DNA from: Clostridium sp. CAG:678
GTDB lineage: Bacteria > Bacillota > Clostridia > Oscillospirales > Acutalibacteraceae
Reading direction: 5' to 3'
DNA: 56,463 nucleotides
NCBI GenBank assembly: GCA_000431535.1
Contig: HF991822.1
Coordinates: forward strand, 197,912-254,374
The notes below the pieces were generated by a model. That model did no database searches and had not been told where the DNA came from. It saw only the letters and a program-made list of their open reading frames with translations. Of this stretch, positions 31,801 through 41,125 are shown piece by piece. A program made the position numbers and the translations under genes. Numbering within the stretch: the stretch's first letter is position 1; each line of letters begins with the position of its first letter.

Positions 31801-34302
31801 ATGGCAAAATATGATGTTACCGGCATGACCTGCGCCGCATGCTCGGCACGGGTGGAAAAAGCGGTCTCCTCACTGGATGATGTCCGTTCCTGTTCTGTGA
31901 ATCTGCTTACCAATTCCATGATTGTGGAAGGAACAGCAACAGATGCGGAAATCGTGAAAGCTGTGGAAGATGCCGGTTACGGTGCATCCCGTCAGGGGGC
32001 CAATCCGGATCATGCAAAAGAAAAAACAGATGCGTTAAAAGACAGTGAAACACCAAAAATGCTCAAACGCCTTGTAGCGAGCGTTGTTTTGCTTTTACCG
32101 CTCATGTATGTGTCCATGGGGCATATGATGTGGGGCTGGCCTGTTCCGGCATTTTTAGATGGAAATATAATGGGCATAGCGCTGTTTCAGTTGTTGTTTA
32201 CCATTGCGGTAATGATCATAAATAAACGGTTTTTCATCAGCGGATTTAAAGGGCTTTTGCACCGTGCCCCGAATATGGATACGCTCGTGGCACTCGGCAG
32301 CGGCGCCGCATTCGTTTACAGCACGGTTGTTATGTTCATTATGAGTTATGAGATCACAATGGGCAACACTGCAGCGGCGCACGAATATATGCACGGAAAT
32401 CTGTATTTTGAGTCTTCAGCCATGATTTTAACACTGATTACTGTTGGTAAAACACTTGAGACGTATTCCAAAGGCAGAACAACTGATGCGTTAAAGAGCC
32501 TTATGAAACTTGCGCCGGATACAGCTGTCCTTTTAAAGGATGGTAAAGAAGTCAGAGTCAGTGTGGATGATGTTCAGGTTGGCGATATTTTTGTTGTCCG
32601 CGCTGGAGAGAGCATACCGGTGGACGGCGTTATCTTAAAAGGGGAGAGCGCTGTGGATGAATCTGCCTTGACCGGTGAAAGTATTCCAGTTGACCGAACG
32701 GTGGGAGACAGCGTTTCTGCCGCCACGATTAATCAGTCCGGGTTTATAGAGTGCAAGGCAACTTCTGTTGGTGAAGATACCGCACTTTCCAAGATCATCC
32801 AAATGGTGTCTGATGCCTCTGCAACAAAGGCACCGATCGCTAAAATTGCGGATAAAGTTTCCGGTGTATTTGTGCCTGCCGTTATTGCAATCAGCCTAAT
32901 CACCATGATCGGATGGATGATTGCAGGGCAGAGTGCCGGATTTATACTTTCAAGAGGAATCTCTGTACTGGTTATCAGTTGCCCGTGTGCACTGGGGCTG
33001 GCAACGCCTGTTGCCATTATGGTCGGCAGCGGGAAAGGTGCAAAAAACGGCATATTATTCAAAACTGCGGAAAGTTTGGAAGTGTGCGGAAAAACGGATA
33101 TTGTCTGCCTGGATAAAACGGGAACGGTCACAGAAGGTGATCCTTCAGTTACGGATATTCTTTCCGACAACACGGATAAACTGTTAAAATTTGCTTATGC
33201 TCTGGAAAGCAAAAGTGAGCATCCACTTTCCAAAGCGGTTATTTCTTACTGCATTGATAACCATATTGATCTTCTGGAATGCGAAAACGCGGCAACTGTT
33301 GCCGGAAACGGGCTCCATGGAACCGTAAACGGTTATGAGGTCTATGGCGGAAATGATAAATATATTTCTGAATTCTGCGAGATTCCGGAAAACTATATTT
33401 CTAAAGCAACCGAGCTTTCCGAAAATGGCAAAACGCCACTGTATTTTGCCGTAAACGGTGAATTTGCAGGACTGATCGCGGTTGCGGATACGGTTAAGAA
33501 AACAAGCCGGCAAGCTGTGGCAGATCTTAAGAAAATGGGCATAACACCGGTTATGATAACAGGAGATAATGAACGGACGGCAAATGCCATCGCACATGAA
33601 GTCGGTATTGATCATGTGATCGCAAAAGTGTTGCCGGATGGTAAAGAGGAAAAAGCACGCGTGTTGTCCGAATTAGGAAATGTTGCCATGGTAGGGGACG
33701 GCATTAATGACGCACCGGCGCTTACAAGGGCAGCAACCGGCATCGCGATCGGTGCGGGCACGGACGTTGCAATTGACGCAGCAGACGTTGTTCTCATGAA
33801 AAGCGATCCGCATGACATTTCAAAAGCAGTTTCCCTTTCACGGCGAGTGATTCTGAATATTAAGGAAAACCTGTTCTGGGCATTTATTTATAACGTGATC
33901 GGTATACCGATCGCCGCAGGTGTGCTTGAACCGGCGTTCGGCATTACTCTGAATCCTATGATCGCAGCTGCTGCGATGAGTCTTTCCAGCTTTTGTGTGG
34001 TCATGAATGCTTTAAGGCTGAATCTTGTGAATATAGATAAAGCTGTATATAAAAAATCTAAAAAAGGAGAAATAGATATGAGTATTTTTAACAAAGACAA
34101 AAAACCTTACATTGAGATCGAGGGTATGATGTGCCAAAACTGTGAGCGCCATGTAACGGAAGCGCTTGAGAAAATCGGCGTTACGGTTAAGGCGGACCAC
34201 AGCGCCGGCAAAGCGTATATTCAAAGCGGTGATGCAGAGGATGACGTTTTGAAAGCAGCTGTGGAAGGCGCCGGATATAAATATATTAAAACAGTCAGAT
34301 AA
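31801..34302 (+). CDS. copA: Cu(I)-translocating P1B-type ATPase with an extra C-terminal HMA domain
   Basis: 833 aa. An N-terminal HMA domain (GMTCAAC, C11/C14) is followed by the P1B core with CPC (394-396), phosphorylation site DKTGT (D438), and the [10 protein letters not shown] hinge. After the last membrane helices there is a Lys-rich linker (about 745-768) and a second HMA domain with GMMCQNC (C778/C781). Most CopA proteins carry all HMA domains at the N-terminus, so the C-terminal one looks like a fused CopZ chaperone. The linker contains an in-frame ATG with its own ribosome binding site (see 34078-34302). It exports Cu(I) from the cytoplasm. Controlled by csoR upstream. An IS200-like end begins 5 bp after the stop. 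Confidence 0.92.
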   Translation: MAKYDVTGMTCAACSARVEKAVSSLDDVRSCSVNLLTNSMIVEGTATDAEIVKAVEDAGYGASRQGANPDHAKEKTDALKDSETPKMLKRLVASVVLLLPLMYVSMGHMMWGWPVPAFLDGNIMGIALFQLLFTIAVMIINKRFFISGFKGLLHRAPNMDTLVALGSGAAFVYSTVVMFIMSYEITMGNTAAAHEYMHGNLYFESSAMILTLITVGKTLETYSKGRTTDALKSLMKLAPDTAVLLKDGKEVRVSVDDVQVGDIFVVRAGESIPVDGVILKGESAVDESALTGESIPVDRTVGDSVSAATINQSGFIECKATSVGEDTALSKIIQMVSDASATKAPIAKIADKVSGVFVPAVIAISLITMIGWMIAGQSAGFILSRGISVLVISCPCALGLATPVAIMVGSGKGAKNGILFKTAESLEVCGKTDIVCLDKTGTVTEGDPSVTDILSDNTDKLLKFAYALESKSEHPLSKAVISYCIDNHIDLLECENAATVAGNGLHGTVNGYEVYGGNDKYISEFCEIPENYISKATELSENGKTPLYFAVNGEFAGLIAVADTVKKTSRQAVADLKKMGITPVMITGDNERTANAIAHEVGIDHVIAKVLPDGKEEKARVLSELGNVAMVGDGINDAPALTRAATGIAIGAGTDVAIDAADVVLMKSDPHDISKAVSLSRRVILNIKENLFWAFIYNVIGIPIAAGVLEPAFGITLNPMIAAAAMSLSSFCVVMNALRLNLVNIDKAVYKKSKKGEIDMSIFNKDKKPYIEIEGMMCQNCERHVTEALEKIGVTVKADHSAGKAYIQSGDAEDDVLKAAVEGAGYKYIKTVR
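34078..34302 (+). CDS. Possible internal-start product: free CopZ-like copper chaperone (74 aa)
   Basis: Within copA, in the same frame, AAGGAG (34064-34069) sits eight bases before an ATG at 34078. Translation from it would give a 74-residue HMA protein beginning [16 protein letters not shown], with the Cu(I) motif MMCQNC and a complete beta-alpha-beta-beta-alpha-beta length, the size of ordinary CopZ. The spacing and strength of the site are as good as those of true starts nearby. It may be a real dual-product arrangement or the relic of a copA-copZ gene pair fused by loss of a stop codon. Only experiment can decide. Confidence 0.5.
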   Translation: MSIFNKDKKPYIEIEGMMCQNCERHVTEALEKIGVTVKADHSAGKAYIQSGDAEDDVLKAAVEGAGYKYIKTVR

Positions 34303-34307
34303 ATCAT

Positions 34308-35076
34308 AACCACCAGTTAAACTGGTGGTTTGCACAGGCCCTAAAAGGGCCGCCTACTGGCTCGCCGACTGAAAGTCGGCACTGAAGTTTGACAGCGCAT
34401 TACTATCTCAAGCAGCCGCTCTCGTGCGGCTGTTTTCCTTTTGCTTACTTATTCTTGTTACCCGTGAACGGGTCTACATACTCTCTGAGTGAGATTTGGT
34501 CATTCGCCAAATCTTCCTCAAGCTGATTTTGTATGTACTTCTCTATCACTTTCTTATTTCGACCGACTGTATCTACATAGTATCCTCTGCACCAAAATGC
34601 CGGTTGCCGTACTTATACTTTAAATTCGCGTGTCGGTCGAAAATCATCAGTGTGCTTTTTCCCTTGAGATATCCCATGAATTGTGCTACACTTATGTACG
34701 GCGGGATACTTACCAAAAGGTGTATGTGATCCTTGCACGCTTCTGCCTCGATGATCTCCACACCTTTTTGTTCACACAATTTTCGGATTATCTCCCCAAT
34801 ATCTTTTTTGATTTTACCGTAGATTGCTTTTCTGCGATATTTTGGTGCAAAAACTATATGGTACTGACATCTGTATGTTGAGTGCGATAATGTTTTTATT
34901 TCATTGTTTCCGTTCTTTTTTATCATGTTTTAAACCTCCTGTATTTTAGTAACGCGGCTGCCAAACCGTTTCTATTATACTTGGAGGTTTTCTTTTCGCC
35001 AACACGCCCGGCTTGCATTAAGCTCGCCGGTTTTATTTTTACTAAAGCTTTTTATTTCCCCCGGTTGAACCGGGGG
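34308..35076 (-). mobile_element. IS200-like element (Y1 HUH transposase, hairpin ends)
   Basis: One end (34308-34330) is an AACCACCAGTT/AACTGGTGGTT hairpin with a 1-nt loop. The other (35058-35076) is a CCCCCGGTT/AACCGGGGG hairpin, also with a 1-nt loop. Between them lie a frameshifted tnpA on the minus strand and several small hairpins at 34336-34435, including a terminator-like GCAGCCG/CGGCTGT stem. There are no terminal inverted repeats or target duplication, as expected for IS200/IS605. The exact cleavage points are not determined. It sits between copA and the convergent DUF3592 gene. Confidence 0.85.
34445..34926 (-). pseudogene. tnpA: IS200-type transposase tnpA, frameshifted
   Basis: The first 105 or so codons encode an IS200 Y1 transposase: YHIVFAPKYRRK, then the HUH metal motif in DHIHLLVSIPP. 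At AAAA 34594-34597 one base is missing compared with the family: the reading frame ends at 34573 after HFGAEDTM, whereas slipping back one base gives HFWCRGYYVDTVGRN with the catalytic Tyr and an intact C-terminal end to a stop at 34445. Full length would be about 160 aa, normal for the family. Explanations are a decayed copy, a sequencing error in the homopolymer, or -1 frameshifting; the first two are more likely. The ATG at 34926 has AGGAGG upstream. Confidence 0.85.
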
Positions 35077-35103
35077 TTTATTCTTTGCTGAAGAGCAATA
35101 AAA

Positions 35104-35131
35104 AACCGGAACACTTTTTAGTGTTCCGGTT
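35104..35131 (-). terminator. Intrinsic terminator overlapping the end of the DUF3592 gene
   Basis: 12-bp perfect stem (AACCGGAACACT and complement) with a 4-nt loop, followed on the minus strand by a U-run. The stop codon of the gene (35118-35120) lies in the loop, so the last four codons form half of the stem. Confidence 0.85.
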
Positions 35132-35816
35132 TGTTATTGCCTTTACTTTTTAGTTTTTCTTTCAGCGGTGCGGCAAAACTTCTGATGAGCAGAAATATGC
35201 CGGCTGCAAACAGTAAAACCGGAATGAGCAGCATTGGGTTAAAAGAATCTGAGAAAAATTCAAATACCTTGGCAGGTTTCAGAGAACCTGCAATCAAATA
35301 TACAGAACCCGTGGTCAGACCGATCAACACTGCGCCGAAAATGAAATCCGTGATGTTCATTTTAAGATTTTGCAGAACGCCGGCAAAGCCCAGTCCGATC
35401 ACACCGGGAATCACAATAAACAGAATTCCGATAAAGGTCATGGCAGAGCCAGCAGCATCACCGCTTAGCACCGATTCTTCCGGATAACCCGGATTATAGC
35501 GTATGTCTCTGGTGCTGCCTACTGACGGCACAGCGCTTGTTGCCATTTGTGAACGTAGTATATAGCCCTGCCCGTCTACTTCATATTTGTAGATCAAAGC
35601 ATAGGTTGCGGCATGTTCGGTTCTTTTTGCCGCGTCATAGTAAGCGTCCCGGTATAGTTCATAATCTACCAGCGTACCCTCAGTTGTTTCCCAGTTTTTT
35701 GTGTTTTTGTTTTCAAGTGAAAGATCCCTTATGCCCGCGATCAGCAGGATCAAGCCGATAATCAATGCGGCTGAACACATCAGAATCGGAATCAGTTTTA
35801 CTTTTTGAATTGTCAT
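35118..35816 (-). CDS. DUF3592-type membrane protein (232 aa)
   Basis: Two N-terminal-to-middle parts are visible: a membrane segment (about 8-30), an extracellular beta-rich domain of about 100 residues with the pattern GTLVDYELYRD ... ALIYKYEVDGQGY and VPSVGSTRDIRYNPGYPEES, which matches DUF3592, then three membrane segments (about 128-150, 160-180, 190-212). The frame is open further upstream (35873), but that overlaps the neighbouring peptidase gene; the ATG at 35816, 13 bp after its stop and with GAGG upstream, is preferred. The function of DUF3592 proteins is unknown. It forms a two-gene unit with the M24 peptidase. Confidence 0.7.
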   Translation of the reverse strand: MTIQKVKLIPILMCSAALIIGLILLIAGIRDLSLENKNTKNWETTEGTLVDYELYRDAYYDAAKRTEHAATYALIYKYEVDGQGYILRSQMATSAVPSVGSTRDIRYNPGYPEESVLSGDAAGSAMTFIGILFIVIPGVIGLGFAGVLQNLKMNITDFIFGAVLIGLTTGSVYLIAGSLKPAKVFEFFSDSFNPMLLIPVLLFAAGIFLLIRSFAAPLKEKLKSKGNNKPEH

Positions 35817-35829
35817 ATTCTGCTGCCTC

Positions 35830-36897
35830 TTAAAGAACTGTAAAAGATTTTGAAAATTGAGAAATATCTTCATTTCCGTCTTCTGTTACCAGGCAAACGT
35901 CTTCTATTCGGATTCCAAACAGATCGGGAATATAGATGCCCGGTTCGATTGAAGTGATATTTCCGGGAACAAAGATGTCTTTGCTGCGCGGCGAAGCGTT
36001 AAACCCTTCATGAATGTCCAGCCCAACACCGTGCCCGAGCGAATGGCGGAAATATCTGCCCATATTTTTAGATTCCAGCACGTCATATGCCGCCTGATAT
36101 ACGTCTACGCACGCCGTGTTTGGTTTCAGCGCATGGATTCCTGCAAGATTTGCTCGTAAAACAAGATCATACATTTCTTTCATTTCGTCACTGGCTGCGC
36201 CCACGGCGAATGTTCTTGTCATATCGGAATGATAGCCTTTATATGTTGCGCCGAAATCGATCAGCACAAAATCGCCTTTCTGAATCTTTCTGTCGTCCGG
36301 CACTCCGTGCGGCAGGGAAGTGTGCGCGCCTGTAAGCAGAATGGTATCGAACGAAACGCCGTCAGATCCGTTTTGCAGCATAATATAATCAAAATAAGCT
36401 TGCAGTTCTTTTTCTGTTTTCCCCGGGCGGATATGGTTCAGAAGTTCGGCAAGGCTTTTTTCAGCAATTTCATTTGCCTTTTTCATATACCGGATTTCTT
36501 CCGGTTCTTTTACATTTCGGATGCGCATTAAGGCGTCTCCGATCCCGATGAATATACAGCCTGTCTTTTCCTTATAAAGATTGTAACGCTTATAGGATAT
36601 GGTCTCGTCCTCAAACGCGATCTTTCTTATATTTGCATGTTTGCATATTTCAGCAATATGATCGGCAAACGGAACCTCCGGCTCCTGAACGATAAGACCG
36701 GTTTTTTTGGCATAATTCTGCGCGGTTTCTGTATATCTGGAATCAACAATATGGTATCCGCAGCCGTTTTTCAAAATCAAAACGATGCCTTCGCTTGGGG
36801 CAAAACCACAAAAATAGTGCATGTTGCTTTCGTTAAACAGAAGGAGTGCGTCTGCTCCCTTTTCTTCAATCAGTTTTAATGCTTTTTCTGTCCTCAT
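35830..36897 (-). CDS. M24 aminopeptidase P-family peptidase (Xaa-Pro peptidase-like)
   Basis: 355 aa. An N-terminal creatinase-like domain (1-125) precedes a pita-bread catalytic domain. All five dinuclear-metal ligands can be assigned: D214 (VLIDFGATY), D225 (HSDMTRTF), H289 (GHGVGLDIHEG), E318 (SIEPGIYI) and E332 (IRIEDV). This fits cytoplasmic Xaa-Pro aminopeptidase or dipeptidase (PepP/PepQ), which removes residues before proline. The upstream TTG at 36909 is in frame, but ATG at 36897 has GGTGA five bases before it. The DUF3592 gene follows after 13 bp. Confidence 0.88.
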   Translation of the reverse strand: MRTEKALKLIEEKGADALLLFNESNMHYFCGFAPSEGIVLILKNGCGYHIVDSRYTETAQNYAKKTGLIVQEPEVPFADHIAEICKHANIRKIAFEDETISYKRYNLYKEKTGCIFIGIGDALMRIRNVKEPEEIRYMKKANEIAEKSLAELLNHIRPGKTEKELQAYFDYIMLQNGSDGVSFDTILLTGAHTSLPHGVPDDRKIQKGDFVLIDFGATYKGYHSDMTRTFAVGAASDEMKEMYDLVLRANLAGIHALKPNTACVDVYQAAYDVLESKNMGRYFRHSLGHGVGLDIHEGFNASPRSKDIFVPGNITSIEPGIYIPDLFGIRIEDVCLVTEDGNEDISQFSKSFTVL

Positions 36898-36950
36898 ATA
36901 AATCACCAAAATTAATTGTAAAATAAATTGCGCAAACTGTCAAATTATTA

Positions 36951-36979
36951 TTGACTTTAAATTTTGGTTATGGTAGTTT
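36951..36979 (+). promoter_or_regulatory. Possible promoter of the GH51 gene
   Basis: TTGACT (36951-36956), 17 bp, TAGTTT (36974-36979), about 32 bp before the ATG. The -10 match is weak. Confidence 0.4.
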
Positions 36980-37011
36980 TATTTCATTAAATAGCGGAAA
37001 GGTTTTAAAAA

Positions 37012-38490
37012 ATGGAAAAATATCTTATTAACCCTTATCAGAAAATGAGCAAGATCAATAAAGACATTTACGGCCATTTTTCCGAGCATCTCGGCAGATG
37101 TATCTACGAAGGCATTTATGTGGGCGAAGATTCCAAAATTCCGAACGTAAACGGTATGCGCTGTGATGTGGTAAATGCGCTGAAAGAAATGGGCATTCCC
37201 GTGCTCCGCTGGCCGGGCGGCTGCTTTGCGGACGAATATCACTGGAAAGACGGTATCGGTGATAAAGCGAAAAGAAAGCGGATGGTCAACACCCACTGGG
37301 GCGGTGTGGTAGAGGACAATTCTTTCGGCACACATGAATTTTTTGAACTGTGCCGCCAACTTGGCTGTGATGCATATATCAACGGAAACGTAGGTTCCGG
37401 CACGGTCGCGGAAATGAATGAATGGATCGAGTATATGACCTTTGACGGAGATTCGCCTATGGCGCGCCTGCGCGCAGAAAATGGGCACAAGGAACCGTGG
37501 AGGCTGAAATATTTCGGCGTTGGCAATGAAAGCTGGGGCTGCGGCGGCAGTATGCAGGCGCAGTATTACAGCGATCTTTTCAGAAGATATAACACCTATG
37601 TGCGTGATTATGATCCGAATCATAAGATCTTGCGCGTTGCCTGCGGCCCGAACGCGGAAGATTATAACTGGACAGATGTTCTGATGAAAAATGCCGGCAA
37701 CAAAGCAAACGGTATCTCTTTGCATTATTATACTGTGCCGACGGGTAACTGGGATCAAAAAGGTTCCTCTACCAATTTTGATGCTGAGGAATACTTTTCA
37801 ACCGTTGCGAAAGCGTATAAGATGGACAGCATTATTTCACGTCACTGCAGCATTATGGATAAGTATGATCCTGAAAAACGCGTGGGTCTTGTTGTGGACG
37901 AGTGGGGCACTTGGTATGATGTGGAGCCGGGCACGAACCCCGGTTTCCTGTATCAGCTCAGCACCATGCGCGATGCGGTTGTTGCCGCGCTCACTTTAAA
38001 TATTTTTAACAAGCATGCAGATAGGGTCAGAATGGCAAATATAGCGCAGACCGTTAACGTTTTGCAGTCTGTTGCACTGACGGACGGGGAAGATATGGTT
38101 CTGACACCCACGTATTATGTGTTTAAAATGTTTAAAGCGCATCAGAATAATACGCTTCTTGGTTCCTATATCACTACGCCTCAAAGAACGCTTAACAGCG
38201 AAACAGTGCCGCAGTTGGTGGAATCTGCATCCGTAGACGAAAACGGTGCGATCTGTTCCACGATTGTAAATTCCTGCCCGGAACATTCTGCCCGGATAGA
38301 CTGCGAAATTGCGCACAGTGCTGTTCATTCTGTTGATGCAACGATCCTTTCAGGCGATATCCATGACGGAAATACGTTTGAAAGCAAAGACTGTGTTGCA
38401 GAAAAGAAATTCACAAACTTTACGGTCTGCAAAAACGGATTTCAGGCTGAACTTCCGCCCTGCAGCGTTGTAAAATTTGTGATTAGATAA
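37012..38490 (+). CDS. GH51 alpha-L-arabinofuranosidase
   Basis: 492 aa, intracellular type: no signal peptide. The TIM barrel starts with [21 protein letters not shown], and [14 protein letters not shown] is the family's substrate loop. The acid/base is E173 in GVGNESWG, the nucleophile E297 in [12 protein letters not shown]-terminal jelly-roll domain begins near residue 385. GH51 enzymes release arabinose from arabinoxylan or arabinan oligosaccharides. With the GH30 and GH2 genes at the other end of the window this suggests plant hemicellulose use (inference). The ATG has a GGAAAGG site. The last base of the stop codon is the first base of the next start. Confidence 0.93.
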   Translation: MEKYLINPYQKMSKINKDIYGHFSEHLGRCIYEGIYVGEDSKIPNVNGMRCDVVNALKEMGIPVLRWPGGCFADEYHWKDGIGDKAKRKRMVNTHWGGVVEDNSFGTHEFFELCRQLGCDAYINGNVGSGTVAEMNEWIEYMTFDGDSPMARLRAENGHKEPWRLKYFGVGNESWGCGGSMQAQYYSDLFRRYNTYVRDYDPNHKILRVACGPNAEDYNWTDVLMKNAGNKANGISLHYYTVPTGNWDQKGSSTNFDAEEYFSTVAKAYKMDSIISRHCSIMDKYDPEKRVGLVVDEWGTWYDVEPGTNPGFLYQLSTMRDAVVAALTLNIFNKHADRVRMANIAQTVNVLQSVALTDGEDMVLTPTYYVFKMFKAHQNNTLLGSYITTPQRTLNSETVPQLVESASVDENGAICSTIVNSCPEHSARIDCEIAHSAVHSVDATILSGDIHDGNTFESKDCVAEKKFTNFTVCKNGFQAELPPCSVVKFVIR

Positions 38491-38753
38491 TGGAACATCT
38501 CTGTAAAAAATGCCTTTTGTATGAGGCGGGGGAAAAAGCGTCTTTAAAAGGAATACAGGATTATCTTAAAACAGTGGATGATTCGCTGAAAGTCAGTCAG
38601 GATGTGTATCGGAAACGGCTGTCTTTCTGCCGGGAATGTGAGGAACTGATCTCCGGCATGTGCCGAAAATGCGGCTGTTACTGCGAATTGCGCGCCGCGT
38701 TTAAGAATAAGGCCTGCGCGGATTATGACCACAGAAAATGGAATAAAGTGTAA
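38490..38753 (+). CDS. Small Cys-rich DUF6171-like protein (87 aa)
   Basis: The product has a CKKCLLYEAG start, a central helix (YLKTVDDSLKVSQDVYRKRL) and a Cys cluster CRECEELISGMCRKCGCYCELRA with a final Cys in ACADYDHRKW. Eight or so cysteines could bind two zinc ions or a cluster. This pattern resembles the DUF6171 family of Firmicutes (recalled, not searched). Function unknown. It overlaps the GH51 stop by one base (TAATG), so it is translated with it. Confidence 0.7.
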   Translation: MEHLCKKCLLYEAGEKASLKGIQDYLKTVDDSLKVSQDVYRKRLSFCRECEELISGMCRKCGCYCELRAAFKNKACADYDHRKWNKV

Positions 38754-38756
38754 CCT

Positions 38757-38793
38757 AAACACGCGACTGAACTTTTGTTTCAGTTGCGTGTTT
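38757..38793 (+). terminator. Intrinsic terminator after the DUF6171-like gene
   Basis: AACACGCGACTGAA pairs with TTCAGTTGCGTGTT (one G-T pair), followed by a T-rich run. Confidence 0.75.
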
Positions 38794-38836
38794 ATTTTTT
38801 ATGTTTACGGTCAATATTTCAGGTATGAAACATTTC

Positions 38837-39643
38837 ATGATCAAAAAATACGATATGACTTTTATGTATATCCCCGTGCTTATCCTAAGTATTTTGTCTG
38901 TTATTCTGTATATTGTTCGGTTGTTTCATGCGGCAGCAGCAAATGATCTCTTTTTTACTTGCACCACCGCATTGCTCTGCTTTTTTATCGTATCCAGAGT
39001 AAATGCAAAAGCGTGGAAAGCCGTTTTGATTCTTCTGGCAATATTCTTTTCCGCCGTCTATTTTATATTGGGGGATTCGCTGTTTTCTTTTGCGGCTGAA
39101 AAATTTGCGTCTGCTTGTGCATCATTTGGCTTTTTTGATTTTCTTTTTAATACGGCGGGTATTTTTGATTTTGAAACGCTGGTTTACCAAACTTCATACG
39201 GCGGCGCACGTTTGATCGGCAACGAGCTTGTATGCGGCGTTGTAAATATTGTAAAGGCAGATCCGCAGACGGATCTGATCCGGTATCTATCCGGGCGCTG
39301 TATTTTTCTGTTTGCTTTGCTCGGTATCCTGCTTTCGGAAAAGAAAAATTTTAAAGCAAATCTGCTGATCGGTGCTCTAATGCTGATCAGCGGGAATCCG
39401 GCGCCGGCGTTGATTCTTTTGCTGTTTACTTCGCCGCCTTTATATTTTCTTGCTCTGCTGATCAATTTTTGCGCATTTATTGTTTCTGTTCTTTTTGAGA
39501 TCAAAGGCGCTTTTGTTGTAAGCCCCTCGGTTTTTGAGATCGTTTATCACTCGCAGAATCTTGTAAACTTTCTTGCCGTTGGCGCAGTGTTTTGCGCTGT
39601 TTCTTATTTTGCCGCACGTATTGTAAAGGAAAGAAAAAAATGA
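38837..39643 (+). CDS. Orphan PTS EIIC-like membrane protein (about 268 aa)
   Basis: About eight membrane segments. The second half resembles the glucose-family PTS EIIC permease: GGARLIGN, RYLSGRCIFLFALLG (EIIC has RFLSGRFP...GLPAAAL), a GALMLISGNPAPALILLLF segment where EIIC has its substrate-site ITEP motif, and the following SPPLYFLALLINF helix. Here ITEP reads GNPAP, so the key Glu is missing. There is no EIIB or EIIA domain. It may be a degenerate or repurposed EIIC. The start is uncertain: ATGs at 38801, 38825 and 38837 are in frame; none has a good ribosome binding site except AGGT at 38821. Similarity is by eye and needs a profile search. Confidence 0.5.
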   Translation: MIKKYDMTFMYIPVLILSILSVILYIVRLFHAAAANDLFFTCTTALLCFFIVSRVNAKAWKAVLILLAIFFSAVYFILGDSLFSFAAEKFASACASFGFFDFLFNTAGIFDFETLVYQTSYGGARLIGNELVCGVVNIVKADPQTDLIRYLSGRCIFLFALLGILLSEKKNFKANLLIGALMLISGNPAPALILLLFTSPPLYFLALLINFCAFIVSVLFEIKGAFVVSPSVFEIVYHSQNLVNFLAVGAVFCAVSYFAARIVKERKK

Positions 39644-39659
39644 TATACTGATTTCGGTG

Positions 39660-40325
39660 ATGAAATTGGACATAAGGCAGAAATTATTCGCCGCGGCGGA
39701 TCCGAAATACAAAGCGTTTCATAAAAAACTGATACCGGATGTGCAGGAAGATAAGATCATCGGCGTCAGAATACCGCAGCTCAGAAAACTGGGCAAAAAA
39801 CTGGAAAGCGATGACTTTGCCTGGGATTATTATGAAGAGGTTATGTTGCACGGCTTTTATATCGGCTATAAAAAAATGGAATATTCCGAAAGATTATCTC
39901 TGTTAGACGGGTTTGTGCCCAGAATTGATAATTGGGCGGTTTGCGATTGTGTCTGCGCGTCCCTGAAATTTATTGAAAAAAAGCGAACGGAATTTTTGCA
40001 ATATTTAAAAAAGTATATGGATTCGGAAAAGGAATACGAACTGCGCTTTGCCGCTGTTATCCTGATGGATTATTATCTGACGGATGATTATATAGATTTC
40101 TCACTAAACTGGCTAAAGAGTGTAAAAAGTGAGTATTATTACGTTCAGATGGCGGTTGCCTGGGCGCTTTGCACGGCCTTTACGAAATATCAGGATAAGG
40201 TGATGCCTGTGCTGGAATCCAAAACTTTGCCCAAAGACGTGCAGAACAGAACCATTTCTAAAATTAGGGACAGTTTCAGGGTGGATCGGAACACAAAAGA
40301 ATATCTTAAAACATTAAGGGCGTAG
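39660..40325 (+). CDS. AlkD-type DNA alkylation repair protein
   Basis: 221 aa made of HEAT-like helical repeats. The family blocks are GVRIPQLRKLGKKL near the N-terminus, MLHGFYIGYKKM, and RIDNWAVCDCVCASLKF, where Trp and Asp form the AlkD lesion site. YYVQMAVAWALCTAF and the final NRTISKIRDSFRV also match. AlkD removes alkylated purines from DNA without base flipping (family knowledge). The start could be GTG 39657 or ATG 39660. It follows the EIIC-like gene by 16 bp. No Ada or other alkylation gene is in the window. Confidence 0.85.
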   Translation: MKLDIRQKLFAAADPKYKAFHKKLIPDVQEDKIIGVRIPQLRKLGKKLESDDFAWDYYEEVMLHGFYIGYKKMEYSERLSLLDGFVPRIDNWAVCDCVCASLKFIEKKRTEFLQYLKKYMDSEKEYELRFAAVILMDYYLTDDYIDFSLNWLKSVKSEYYYVQMAVAWALCTAFTKYQDKVMPVLESKTLPKDVQNRTISKIRDSFRVDRNTKEYLKTLRA

Positions 40326-40388
40326 TATGCGCCCTTTTCTTGTTTGTGTAGAAAGATTCATTGCTGGTGCGCACCGAACGCAGCTAAT

Positions 40389-40404
40389 ATTACAATTTTG
40401 TAAT
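40389..40404. promoter_or_regulatory. Inverted repeat upstream of the response-regulator gene, candidate binding site
   Basis: ATTACAA and TTGTAAT arms around TT. The -10-like TATTAT at 40427-40432 has no good -35, which fits an activator-dependent promoter. A degenerate copy (ATTACGAAACTGTTAT) lies at 42117-42132 before the ABC genes. Confidence 0.4.
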
Positions 40405-40450
40405 GGAGTTCACCTTTTGTATATGCTATTATAGATAAGGAGGTATCGGT

Positions 40451-41125
40451 ATGGATATTTTTCTGCTTGAAGATGACAATGCAATCGGAATCGGCCTTTC
40501 CTATTCGCTTAAAAATGAGGGTTATTCCGTAACGATTGCAAAAACAGTAAAAGAGGCGCTGGAGATCATCCGGAATAAAACCTTTACACTGTATATTCTT
40601 GATCTTACGCTGCCGGATGGCAGCGGTTATGATGTTTGCACGCAAATCAAAAAACAGGGTGATCTGCCTGTGATCTTTCTCACCGCTTATGATGATGAAG
40701 TTAACGTGATTATGGGTCTTGAACTCGGCGCCGATGATTATATTTCAAAACCGTTTCGGGTCAAGGAACTTCTGGCGCGTATCAAGACCGTGCTGCGCCG
40801 CTATAATAAAGACACGGCCGACGGCATTGTTAATATAGGCAACATTAGAATCAATACAAATGAGGCAAAAGTCTATAAAGATTCTAAAGAAGTGATCTTA
40901 ACCGCTATGGAATACAGATTGCTGTTGATCTTTATCAATAACCGCGGCATTGTGCTTTCCCGGCAGAAACTGCTGGAGGATATCTGGGATGTTGCCGGCG
41001 ATTTTGTAAACGATAATACGCTCACCGTGTATATTAAAAGACTGAGAGATAAGATTGAGGAGGATCCCGCGTCTCCCAACATTATAAAAACCGTAAGGGG
41101 ACTCGGGTATATATTGGAAAAATGA
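40451..41125 (+). CDS. OmpR-family response regulator
   Basis: 224 aa. The receiver domain has the acidic pocket LLEDDN, phosphoacceptor D51 in LYILDLTLPDG, the switch Thr in FLTAYDD and Lys in DYISKPF. The C-terminal winged helix (about 125-224) ends with the usual GLGYILEK. It is coupled to the histidine kinase gene by a 4-bp ATGA overlap, and both lie before an ABC transporter, an arrangement typical of peptide-antibiotic sensing and resistance modules in Firmicutes. The ATG has a GGAGG site ten bases upstream. Confidence 0.92.
   Translation: MDIFLLEDDNAIGIGLSYSLKNEGYSVTIAKTVKEALEIIRNKTFTLYILDLTLPDGSGYDVCTQIKKQGDLPVIFLTAYDDEVNVIMGLELGADDYISKPFRVKELLARIKTVLRRYNKDTADGIVNIGNIRINTNEAKVYKDSKEVILTAMEYRLLLIFINNRGIVLSRQKLLEDIWDVAGDFVNDNTLTVYIKRLRDKIEEDPASPNIIKTVRGLGYILEK

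Noticed and set aside
34496-34881. Plus-strand ORFs inside the IS200-like element
   Set aside because: They are shadows of the frameshifted transposase on the minus strand and lack ribosome binding sites.
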